A DNA stretch of 64,000 bases, taken from positions 1 to 64,000 of the forward strand of contig JAXMBM010000031.1 of assembly GCA_046349855.1 (NCBI GenBank), written 5' to 3'. The notes beneath the pieces are model-generated. The model was given only the letters and a program-made list of their open reading frames with translations. It did no database searches and was not told the DNA's origin. Shown piece by piece: positions 53,074 to 64,000 of this stretch. Position 1 is the stretch's first letter. Every line of letters starts with the position of its first letter. The translations under genes and the position numbers were made by a program. The stretch comes from CAIXSC01 sp046349855. GTDB lineage: Bacteria > Planctomycetota > Planctomycetia > Pirellulales > Pirellulaceae.

Positions 53074-54708
53074 TTAGCGACCGGGTTTCTCCGTGGGCGC
53101 GAGTTCTTCAGACGGCGCGGTTTTCTTCGGCGGCGGTGGGGGACCAGCCACTGGACGGGCCGCAGTGCTGATCTGCAGCTCGACGATCGTCACCTGGCCC
53201 AAGGTGGTGGCGGGACGAGCCGCGACCGTCCGTTGCGCTGCCGCGAGTTCCCAGGCCAGTTCCCGGACGATATGCCGAGCCAATTCGGCGTCGCCCCGCA
53301 CCACAAGTCGGGCGCCTCGAGCCGCGGTGATCTGGTCCCGGACCACGGTGGACAACCGGGGGCGTTCCAAGGTCGCCAGCGGATGGACGCGCGAGGCAGG
53401 CGTGGTGAGTCGGTACAGCGAGTCGAGGGGAAAGCGACAGAAGTCGACCAGGGATTCTGGCGGTTCCGCGGCCGACGGAGTGCGGGCGAGTCGCCGGTCC
53501 TCGACCAGGGCAGGGCAGAGGAGGACCGGAGTATCGGAGCGGGGGGCCGCATTCAGTCGATCGACCGCCAGTTCCCAGAATTCGCTCCGCTCCAAGGGCC
53601 AGCTGCCGGTTGACAGCCACTGGCGGAAGGGAACGTGGTGATAGCCGGCGAGGATGACGACGAGTGTCGCGAGGCTGAGGCGGCTGACCGACTCGGGAAG
53701 CGAGACAAAAGCCAGCGCGGCGATCAATGGCAGTGCCGTTGCTGAGGCGATCAGGTAGCGGTAGCGAAGCAGTTGTGCCGTATCGGTGGACGTGCAGATG
53801 AGGGCGATCAGCCAGGGTCCCACGATCCAGACGCCGAGTCCGGCCACGAGCCGGGCGCGGGGGAGCCAGCACACCGGTTGGCGGCCGCTTTTCCAACGCC
53901 AGGCGGTGAGTACGAGTCCGAGTATCAGAGGCGCGAGCAGGTGGCTGTACCAGGGAAACAGCGTCCAGGCCGAGTCGGCGGTGAGTGCTTGGGACCAGTC
54001 GGTGCGATGCCCCGCGATGCTCCGCAGGTGAGGGATCGTTGGCAGGCAGCTCAGAGCGACCAGCAGATAGTCGATGGCGCGGCGTGTGGTTCCGGGGGAC
54101 GATGGGCGGGTGAGCAGTGTCAGGGTGTCCCAGGCCAGTTCGGCGGCCAGGATCAGGGCCGTGGTGTAATGCAGGTAGAACAAAGCGACGCCTGTGGCGA
54201 TCCACAGGATGCGTTGGCGCGTTGAGAACTGGTCGGCATGGCCCGTCAGCCAGGCCGTGAGATGCAGGACGGCGAGGGCTTGGACCCAGGAGTAGCCGCG
54301 GGCCTCGGTGGCGTAAAAGGCAAACTGCGGATCGAGGGCGGCGAGCAGGGCGGCGAGCAGGGCGGCGGGGGGGGAGCCCAGCAGCCGACGCGCGGCACCG
54401 TAGATCAGCAAGGGCAGGGCGATGCCGGCGAGCAGCGACGGGAGACGCAGGCAGAAAGCGTTCTCGGCCAGACGTGTGCTGAGCCACGGGAGATAGAACC
54501 ACAGCGGGGACTGGTTGCCGGCTCGGGCGTGCGCGGGAAGGTCGTCGAGACCGTGCGTGACGACCCAGCCGGTGTGCAGTTCATCCACCCAGAGAGGCTC
54601 GCGGGCCAACGGGGCGCGGAGCCCGATGCTGACCAGCAGCACGAGTGCCAACGCGGCCGCCTCGATGCGCGACCAGGGGACGGCGGGGCGGGCTTCTCGC
54701 GAGGTCAC
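53074..54708 (-). CDS. GT39-like multi-pass membrane glycosyltransferase
   Basis: 544-residue integral membrane protein with about ten hydrophobic segments (from IEAAALALVLLVSIGLRAPL to ATLVVILAGYHHVPF). The first periplasmic loop has EPLWVDELHTGW, matching the acidic DE-type site of the GT39/ArnT/PMT superfamily that uses lipid-linked sugars. The C-terminal third is soluble. The start is uncertain: the GTG at 54708 avoids overlapping the upstream gene, while a frame opening at 54801 would overlap it by 62 nt. It is the last gene of a four-gene minus-strand set. Confidence 0.82.
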   Translation of the reverse strand: MTSREARPAVPWSRIEAAALALVLLVSIGLRAPLAREPLWVDELHTGWVVTHGLDDLPAHARAGNQSPLWFYLPWLSTRLAENAFCLRLPSLLAGIALPLLIYGAARRLLGSPPAALLAALLAALDPQFAFYATEARGYSWVQALAVLHLTAWLTGHADQFSTRQRILWIATGVALFYLHYTTALILAAELAWDTLTLLTRPSSPGTTRRAIDYLLVALSCLPTIPHLRSIAGHRTDWSQALTADSAWTLFPWYSHLLAPLILGLVLTAWRWKSGRQPVCWLPRARLVAGLGVWIVGPWLIALICTSTDTAQLLRYRYLIASATALPLIAALAFVSLPESVSRLSLATLVVILAGYHHVPFRQWLSTGSWPLERSEFWELAVDRLNAAPRSDTPVLLCPALVEDRRLARTPSAAEPPESLVDFCRFPLDSLYRLTTPASRVHPLATLERPRLSTVVRDQITAARGARLVVRGDAELARHIVRELAWELAAAQRTVAARPATTLGQVTIVELQISTAARPVAGPPPPPKKTAPSEELAPTEKPGR

Positions 54709-54739
54709 GGCGGCGCGGCGGGGAAGAAGACGGAGAGGC

Positions 54740-55561
54740 TCAGGTTTCGGACGTCTTGACCAGCAGTTCGTCGGCCACCGACTCGATCTGGGCCGGGCCA
54801 ATCACCGGGAGCTCTTCGGCAAAACCGACCAGCAGTGCCAGGTCCGCCAGCCGATTGATCCGTCGCGGTACTCCCTGACTGGCATCGTGCAGGGCTTCGA
54901 GCGCCGTGGGGAGGAAGATCGTCCGTGTGGCACCCGCCATATGCAGCCGGTGACTCACGTACGCCATCGTCTGCTCGAGTGTGAACCGCGGCAGCACGCA
55001 CTTGACGTCAATGCGATCGTCCAGTTCGGGGAGCCGATTCAGCGTGGATAGCAGGCCCGAGAGACCGACCAGCAACAGCGTCAGCAGGGAACGTCCTTCG
55101 TGCTGGAAATTGAGCAGCAGCCGCAGCATTTCCAATGTTTCGGGATCGCGCAGCAGGTGTGCTTCATCCAGTACGACGACGGCATGGCGACCGGCACGCG
55201 CGTTCTCCAGCAAGGTGTCTCGCAGGCACCGCACGCTCTGCTCGATGGTCGGCACGGTCGGGCCGGCGGTCCCCGTCAATTCGCCCGCCAGGTAGGCCAG
55301 CAGCTGATCGGCCGGCATCTGGGGAAAAACAAGGTGCAGCAGCGGGCCGCAGTTCTCCGGCAGCTGTTCGGCCAGCTGTTGTACGAGCAGTGTCTTGCCG
55401 ATGCCGGACGGCCCCACCACCAGCGCCGCCGACAGACGGTTTTCCAGGGTGTAGCGGAGCCGCAGCAAAGTCCCCTGATGCAATTCGCTCGGATAGTACG
55501 TGCGACCGTCGCAGGCGGCCTCAAAGGGCCGGTGTTGCAGCTGCCAATAGGCCTGGTACAT
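54740..55561 (-). CDS. ExeA/GspA-like AAA ATPase
   Basis: 273-residue AAA ATPase. The start MYQAYWQLQHRPFEAACDG is the typical ExeA/XrtA-associated opening. Walker A GPSGIGKT (50-57), Walker B VVVLDEAH (128-135), and a C-terminal helical domain with QGVPRRINRLADLALLVG as sensor/arginine region. Relatives energise secretin assembly (ExeA) or accompany polysaccharide/exosortase loci. Here it stands between a ParA/BY-kinase-like gene (48 nt upstream) and a glycosyltransferase gene, consistent with a surface-polysaccharide role. Confidence 0.9.
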   Translation of the reverse strand: MYQAYWQLQHRPFEAACDGRTYYPSELHQGTLLRLRYTLENRLSAALVVGPSGIGKTLLVQQLAEQLPENCGPLLHLVFPQMPADQLLAYLAGELTGTAGPTVPTIEQSVRCLRDTLLENARAGRHAVVVLDEAHLLRDPETLEMLRLLLNFQHEGRSLLTLLLVGLSGLLSTLNRLPELDDRIDVKCVLPRFTLEQTMAYVSHRLHMAGATRTIFLPTALEALHDASQGVPRRINRLADLALLVGFAEELPVIGPAQIESVADELLVKTSET

Positions 55562-55609
55562 GCGAAGAACTCCCCACGGAGGATGTTGCGAAAACCGCTG
55601 GCCGGGACA

Positions 55610-56515
55610 TCAAGGTCCGGTGCCGGCAAACGTCGCCGACCACTGCGTGTCGGCTTCATGAAAATTGTCGACCACGCCAATGATGTGCAGACCCGCCTGA
55701 TGCAGTTCGCGCGCAATGAGCAGCACCTGGTCGGCGCCCGTGATCCGGACGTCGCGCAGGATGATCGTGCCGTCGAGCGGTCCGTCACTGCCGCCCTGCA
55801 GACCACGCTTGAGGACATCGGTCAACGGTCCCAGGTCCACCACCACCAGATCGAAGTGGTCGCGGAGCGCCTGAAACAGTTCGTTGGTTGCGGCCGCACT
55901 CCAGCTCAACGGCGACAGTCGCGCGGTGGGAGCCAGCGGGAAGACGACCAGCCGGTCGGTCACCGAGCGGACTGCCGCTTCGGTGAGCGCGGCACCGTGC
56001 AGCACCGTGTCGGTCCAGCCCGTCTCCAGATCGAGTTCCAATGTGGCCGACAGTCGCGGGCTTTCCAGGTCCGCGTCCAACAGAGCGACGCGTTGGCCGG
56101 AATGGGCTGCCGATCGCGCCAGGCAAGCCGCCAACGTACTGCGCCCTTCACGCCGAATCAGACTCGTGACGCCGACCACACCCGTGGTGGTCGGATGATT
56201 CTTCCGCCAATCCTCGAGCGCCTGTGCCAAGGCGCCACCCGTCGCGCCGTGCATCTGGTCGCAGACCCCCGACCACGGGAGCGAATCAACTTCCCAGGCT
56301 GGAGCGAAGACCGATCGTACGGGCGGCAGCGGCGTAGGAGCGGGAGCCGGCGGAGGCGCGGGCACCGGCACCGGAGGAGCCGTGAGCTGCTGAAAGGCGG
56401 CGTGGACTTCCGGGCCCGTCGGCGCTGCCTCGGGGAGCGGCAGGTGCGGTCCGCCCGAAGCGGGCTGACGGTCGCGCGTATAGGCTCGCAGGAATGCCTT
56501 ATTCAAAGTGGTCAT
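55610..56515 (-). CDS. ParA/BY-kinase-like P-loop protein with altered Walker A
   Basis: 301 residues. A Pro-rich segment (about 45-66) precedes a CpsD/MinD-type P-loop domain (about 110-290). The expected Walker A GEGKST reads REGRST (122-127), with Arg125 in place of the lysine. The A' motif RVALLDADLESP (142-153) and Walker B FDLVVVDLGPLTD are kept. There is no tyrosine-rich C-terminal tail as in BY-kinases. It overlaps the upstream membrane-protein gene by 4 nt (ATGA). Possible roles: partner of the membrane protein in envelope polysaccharide assembly; nucleotide hydrolysis is in doubt. Confidence 0.82.
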   Translation of the reverse strand: MTTLNKAFLRAYTRDRQPASGGPHLPLPEAAPTGPEVHAAFQQLTAPPVPVPAPPPAPAPTPLPPVRSVFAPAWEVDSLPWSGVCDQMHGATGGALAQALEDWRKNHPTTTGVVGVTSLIRREGRSTLAACLARSAAHSGQRVALLDADLESPRLSATLELDLETGWTDTVLHGAALTEAAVRSVTDRLVVFPLAPTARLSPLSWSAAATNELFQALRDHFDLVVVDLGPLTDVLKRGLQGGSDGPLDGTIILRDVRITGADQVLLIARELHQAGLHIIGVVDNFHEADTQWSATFAGTGP

Positions 56516-57732
56516 CGGATGCTTCCTGTTCGCAAAGGGGCAATCTCACCCAGGCGCGCCGTTTCGGCGGCCGGCGCCTCGGACGACGGATCCTGCGCGG
56601 TTTCGCGGTACCGATACCGCTGGGGATCGGTTGTCGGATAGGCGGCTGACGTCGGGCTGGTTTCGACGGGAGACGCGGGTGTACCCACTGCGGCGGTCGT
56701 CCCCGGAGAGGTCATGCTCGTGGGAGCGGGACCGGATCGGGGAACGCCCACATTGGCAGGCGCAGCGCTTGTGGGAGCCGCACTGGTGGGCTCCGGCATG
56801 GCCGGTTCGGGATTCAGCGGCGGTGACACCGGTTCCGCTGGCGACTCGGCAGGCGCCGACGGCTCAGGTGTATTGAGTGTCGCGGGGGGGCGTTCATCGG
56901 ACCCGCTGGAGTCGTTCGTGGGGCTGGCCACTCGCGGCCCGAGCTTGCGTGCGACCGAGGCGCGGGGTCGAACCGGCTCGCTGTTGGCCTGGAACAATTC
57001 ATCCTCGGTCAGCCGAGTACGCGGGTTGCGACGAGGCAGTGGTTCGCCAGGACCATCGGATCGTCGCCACCAGGCGAACACGGCGACCACCAGTATCGCC
57101 GCCGCAATCATCACCACGGCCTGCAGGCCGAGCCGCTGCCATTCGGGCAGGTTGTCGAGCCAACGGAGTCGCTGCGACAAGGTGACTTTGTCGTCCACCG
57201 TCGGAGTTGCTGCCGCGGGCGGTGAGGGCGATACGGGCGCCGAGGGAGGAGCGACGGGTGGCTGAACCGGTTCCACCGCGGCCGTTGTTGGCTGTGGGGC
57301 GGGTGACGCGGTGGGGGCTCCTCGGGACGATGACGTGTTGCTGGGGGCTGATCGGGCTGCTTGCAAGAGGTCGCGCGAGGTCGGCAGGCGAGCGGGCGTG
57401 GAGTTGGCTACCGGCTTGGCCGCGGGCGGCTGCACTGCCGGGCGTTGCACTGCCGAGGCGATGGGCTCGGGGATGGCTGCCGACGCGGGGGGCGCGAAGG
57501 CCGTGGCCGGCGCGCGACGCAGTGCGAAATTCGGCACCTGCAGAATGACTTGAACACCCGGGTTGGCTTCCGAGTCTTCGGCTTCCGGAGGCGGAGCCGG
57601 TTCGGGTTGGTCCAAGGGGTCGGCCGGTGGAACGACTCGCCGCAGGGCCCGCGGAGGCTGGGCGGGCGAAGCCGGAGACGCGGCCGGCCGCGTTGGACGA
57701 GAGGAGCGGGGGAACAATGGTTGAGTTGTCAT
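56512..57732 (-). CDS. Pro/Ala/Ser-rich single-pass membrane protein
   Basis: 406 residues with one clear membrane segment (about 201-222, LGLQAVVMIAAAILVVAVFAWW) between two low-complexity arms rich in Pro, Ala, Ser and Thr. A short conserved-looking NPGVQVILQVPNFALRRAP occurs at 57-75. No catalytic motif. It is the first gene of the set with the P-loop protein, AAA ATPase and glycosyltransferase, so it may be the membrane anchor of that system, comparable in position to a Wzz/KpsE partner though not similar in sequence. Confidence 0.75.
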   Translation of the reverse strand: MTTQPLFPRSSRPTRPAASPASPAQPPRALRRVVPPADPLDQPEPAPPPEAEDSEANPGVQVILQVPNFALRRAPATAFAPPASAAIPEPIASAVQRPAVQPPAAKPVANSTPARLPTSRDLLQAARSAPSNTSSSRGAPTASPAPQPTTAAVEPVQPPVAPPSAPVSPSPPAAATPTVDDKVTLSQRLRWLDNLPEWQRLGLQAVVMIAAAILVVAVFAWWRRSDGPGEPLPRRNPRTRLTEDELFQANSEPVRPRASVARKLGPRVASPTNDSSGSDERPPATLNTPEPSAPAESPAEPVSPPLNPEPAMPEPTSAAPTSAAPANVGVPRSGPAPTSMTSPGTTAAVGTPASPVETSPTSAAYPTTDPQRYRYRETAQDPSSEAPAAETARLGEIAPLRTGSIR

Positions 57733-58001
57733 AAGGGGATCCAGTCCAGGGTGGTCGATCGGACGGCACCTCTCCCGGGGCTCTCCCACTTATCGGCTCC
57801 GATTGCGCAGGTCTTGAGTTTTGCGGCGACTTTACCGTTTGAGCGGAGTTGGATGGGGCAAAAATGGGAGCTGTCGAGAACCCCCCTGCGGCGAACCGTG
57901 TCTGACCTTTATGATTGGGGACCTGAGTGGGGCCGCAGGCTGGGTAAGCCGTTGCGGAGTTCGGCCGAGCGGCCCACTGAATTCGGAAACCTCTGGCCTT
58001 G

Positions 58002-61709
<3,708 letters not shown>

Positions 61710-61762
61710 GGGAAACTCAAGGAAAATCGGCCGGGAACACCCCGGATCGGGCGGACGATTGC

Positions 61763-61792
61763 TTCTCTCCCCCCAGCGCGGGCCACTATACT
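61763..61792 (+). promoter_or_regulatory. Possible promoter of the kinase-Hsp70 gene
   Basis: TATACT at 61787-61792 is a good -10; TTCTCT at 61763-61768 is a weak -35 with 18-nt spacing. The start would lie near 61799, about 40 nt before the ATG. Confidence 0.35.
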
Positions 61793-61837
61793 GCCCACTG
61801 GCGTTTATTCCAGCGATCGGGATCCGCGACCTCGCCT

Positions 61838-64000
61838 ATGGCCGTCAAATTGACGCTGAAACAGTTTTGCCAGCGGCTCGTCGAGAGCGGCCTCATGACG
61901 GTCGACGAGGTGCTGGCGTTTCGCAGCGGGTACCCGGCCGAGTCGCGACCGTCGACCGCGGACGCGATGGCGCGGGAACTGATCCTGCGACAGAAGCTGA
62001 CCCCGTTTCAGGCCGGAGCGCTGGTCTCCGGTCGCCCCGCAAAACTGGTCCTCGGCAACAACGTCCTGCTGGAAAAAGTGGGCGAAGGGGGGATGGGAGA
62101 GGTCTTCAAGGCGATGCACCGGCGCATGCGGCGCCAGGTGTGCATCAAGATTCTCCGCACCGCCCTGGTGAACTCCCCTTACGCCGTGCGCCGCTTTCAG
62201 CGCGAGGTGCAGGCGGCCGCTCAGTTGTCGCATCCGAATATCGTGACGGCGTTTGATGCCGACGAGGAAGGTGGAGTGCATTTCCTCGTCATGGAGTATG
62301 TCGAGGGAGAGGATCTGGGAACCAAGGTGGTCCGTCAGGGGCCGCTCCCGGTGTCCGATGTCGTGCGCTATATCGCTCAGGCGGCGATCGGGTTGGAGTA
62401 CGCCCACGCGAAGGGCATCGTGCACCGCGATATCAAACCGAGCAATCTGCTGCTCGATACCCACGGCACGCTCAAGATCCTGGACATGGGGTTGGCACGC
62501 ATCGATGAAGTCGAGGGAGTGGCTGCGGGAGGGCTGCTGGGAGATAGCGGGTCGGACACGGGGGATTCGCTGACGCGCGAGAATCAGATCGTGGGGACGG
62601 TCGAGTACATGTCGCCGGAGCAGGCGGATGATACGGGGCGCGTCGACCGGCGTTCGGATATCTACAGTCTCGGCTGTACCATGTTCCGGTTGCTGGCCGG
62701 GTTTCCGCCCTACCAGGCCGAAACGCCGATCAAAGTGCTGATGGCACATCGGCTCCGCGAAATCCCCGACCTGCGTGCCATTCGTCCCGACGTTTCCCTG
62801 GAGTTGGAAGCCATCTTCCGCAAGATGGTGGCCAAGTCTCAGCAGGAACGCTACCAGACCATGGGGGAGGTCCTGCGTGCGCTCGCTCCGCTGGTCGGCG
62901 ATGTCGGTCTGCAGGTGCTGGAGACGGCGGGGGCAAGCGCGGGGGCGTCGACGGTTCCCGCGACGGCCACGGAACCGCTCGCCCCAACCCGGACTCTCAC
63001 CTGGGTCGCCGGCGCGGCCGAGGGACTGGCGGCGGATTCCCCGGCCGGCAAATCCGACTCGGCGGCGGGACGCGTGGGCCGTGCCGAGCGGGATTCGTCG
63101 GCTCGCCGCACGCGGCTGTCTGATCCGGCGTCGCTGGCGGTGGGCATCGACCTCGGCACGACCTTCTCGGTTGTCGCCTCGCTGGATGATCATGGTCGGC
63201 CGCACGCCATCGTGAACACGGAAGGGGACGTCATTACTCCCAGTTTCGTGCTCTTCGACGGCACGGAAGTGGTGGTAGGCAAGGAGGCCGTGAAGGCGCT
63301 GTCGGTGGAAGCGGAACAGGTTGCGGAGAGCGTCAAACGCGAGCTGGGGAGTCGTCATTTTCATCGCACGCTGCAAGGGGTTCTTTATCCGCCCGAGGTG
63401 CTTCAGGCCTTCGTGCTGAACAAGCTTCGCCAGGACGCCGCGCGACTCATTGGCGACTTCCACCGAGTGGTGATCACGGTCCCCGCGTATTTCGACGAGA
63501 ATCGCCGCAAGGCCACGCAGGATGCGGGCTACATGGCCGGTTTTGAGGTGATGGATATCCTCAATGAGCCTACGGCGGCGGCGCTGGCCTTTGGTTTTCA
63601 ACGCGGCTATTTCCGGCCCGATTTGCCCCGCGACGAGCGCGAACGGATTCTCGTGTACGACCTGGGAGGGGGGACCTTCGACGTCACCGTGATGGAGATT
63701 CGCGGGACCGAGTTCAACACGCTGGCCACCGATGGCGACGTGCGGCTGGGGGGCCGGGATTGGGATCAGCGGCTGCTGGACTACGTGGCCGAGCAGTTTG
63801 TCCGGCGGTTCGGCCTGGATCCCCGCGAGGATGCCAATGTCGTGGGGCGTTTGTGGCGTGATTGCGAGGAGGCCAAGCGGACCTTGTCCGCGCGGCAGAA
63901 GGCCCACGTGGTCTGTGACTTTCGCGCGCAGTCCCTCCGTGTGGAAATCACTCGCACCCTGTTCCACGAACTGACGTTCGACCTCGTGGAGCGGACCGCC
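61838..64000 (+). CDS. Ser/Thr protein kinase fused to Hsp70/DnaK-type ATPase (3' end cut by window edge)
   Basis: 721 codons are visible and the frame is open to the window end. Residues 1-75 are a planctomycete kinase cap (LRQKLTPFQAGALVSGR). The kinase domain (about 76-345) has GEGGMGEVF (82-90), Lys104, the catalytic HRDIKPSN (196-203), DMG in place of DFG (216-218), and VEYMSPEQ. A low-complexity linker (about 375-430) leads into an Hsp70 nucleotide-binding domain: VGIDLGTTFS (435-444), VPAYFDENRRKATQDAG, NEPTAAALAFGF and VYDLGGGTFDVTV. I checked codon by codon that no stop separates the two. No membrane helix is seen up to the cut. The substrate-binding part of Hsp70, if any, lies outside. 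Confidence 0.93.
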   Translation, partial: MAVKLTLKQFCQRLVESGLMTVDEVLAFRSGYPAESRPSTADAMARELILRQKLTPFQAGALVSGRPAKLVLGNNVLLEKVGEGGMGEVFKAMHRRMRRQVCIKILRTALVNSPYAVRRFQREVQAAAQLSHPNIVTAFDADEEGGVHFLVMEYVEGEDLGTKVVRQGPLPVSDVVRYIAQAAIGLEYAHAKGIVHRDIKPSNLLLDTHGTLKILDMGLARIDEVEGVAAGGLLGDSGSDTGDSLTRENQIVGTVEYMSPEQADDTGRVDRRSDIYSLGCTMFRLLAGFPPYQAETPIKVLMAHRLREIPDLRAIRPDVSLELEAIFRKMVAKSQQERYQTMGEVLRALAPLVGDVGLQVLETAGASAGASTVPATATEPLAPTRTLTWVAGAAEGLAADSPAGKSDSAAGRVGRAERDSSARRTRLSDPASLAVGIDLGTTFSVVASLDDHGRPHAIVNTEGDVITPSFVLFDGTEVVVGKEAVKALSVEAEQVAESVKRELGSRHFHRTLQGVLYPPEVLQAFVLNKLRQDAARLIGDFHRVVITVPAYFDENRRKATQDAGYMAGFEVMDILNEPTAAALAFGFQRGYFRPDLPRDERERILVYDLGGGTFDVTVMEIRGTEFNTLATDGDVRLGGRDWDQRLLDYVAEQFVRRFGLDPREDANVVGRLWRDCEEAKRTLSARQKAHVVCDFRAQSLRVEITRTLFHELTFDLVERTA

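Noticed and set aside
54341..54370. Short tandem GGCGAGCAGG repeats
   Set aside because: They encode an alternating Leu-Ala membrane helix of the glycosyltransferase and need no separate explanation.
54740..55561. Exosortase/PEP-CTERM locus suggested by the ExeA-like ATPase
   Set aside because: No exosortase, PEP-CTERM protein or polysaccharide polymerase is visible nearby, so only the ATPase similarity is claimed.
57733..58001. Cobalamin or S-adenosylhomocysteine riboswitch upstream of metH
   Set aside because: I looked for a B12 box and the SAH core and found only a fragment (GGCCCACTGA) without the surrounding structure. A covariance-model scan would decide.
61805..63967. A 720-codon open frame on the minus strand opposite the kinase-Hsp70 gene
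   Set aside because: High GC lowers stop frequency in the antisense frame; the plus strand has clear kinase and Hsp70 motifs and the antisense product resembles no family.

Overview
The window is high-GC DNA from a member of the Planctomycetota. The clearest markers are a DUF1501 / PSCyt1-PSCyt2-PSD1 gene pair at the left edge, a serine/threonine kinase with the N-terminal cap typical of that phylum at the right edge, proline/alanine-rich envelope proteins, and a dispersed hairpin repeat near position 47,000 of a type I associate with these genomes. Kdo genes show a Gram-negative, LPS-type outer membrane. I see no insertion sequence, prophage, CRISPR array or rRNA gene.

Layout. 1-3,488 (minus): a cytochrome/DUF1553 gene followed by a DUF1501 gene that runs off the left edge. 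3,860-13,509 (plus): a five-gene peptide-ligation/cross-linking cluster with two circularly permuted ATP-grasp domains, two alpha-E domains, two transglutaminase-like proteases and a DUF2126 amidoligase; a PAS histidine kinase follows. 14,889-24,335 (minus): a two-domain esterase-like protein, a very large LptC/OstA-like protein, kdsC, kdsD, a class II aldolase and a lipoprotein. The kdsD-kdsC-large protein order parallels the enterobacterial kdsD-kdsC-lptC-lptA order.

24,489-37,603 (plus): the S10-spc ribosomal protein superoperon (rpsJ to rplO, without rpmD), then secY, adk and map. A consensus-like promoter stands about 145 nt before rpsJ. The alpha operon (rpsM, rpsK, rpsD, rpoA, rplQ) does not follow. 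37,769-43,763 (plus): galE, a TPR lipoprotein, serC, serA, tpx and a GNAT acetyltransferase. These face alaS (minus) across a short bidirectional hairpin. A tRNA-Leu(CAA) with its own promoter and terminator comes next, then an esterase/SMP-30 fusion (minus).

49,467-57,732: recG and a collagen-like repeat protein (plus), then a minus-strand set: a Pro-rich single-pass membrane protein, a ParA/BY-kinase-like P-loop protein whose Walker A lysine is arginine, an ExeA-like AAA ATPase and a GT39-like membrane glycosyltransferase. 58,002-61,709 (plus): metH. 61,838 to the right edge: a continuous reading frame in which a Ser/Thr kinase is fused to an Hsp70/DnaK ATPase domain, cut by the window end.

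Several promoters with 17-nt spacing can be read by eye (rpsJ, kds operon, aldolase, histidine kinase, tRNA). The most interesting items are the kinase-Hsp70 fusion, the doubled ATP-grasp/transglutaminase cluster in which the second ATP-grasp appears to have lost its nucleotide-binding residues, and the oversized LptC/OstA-like protein.
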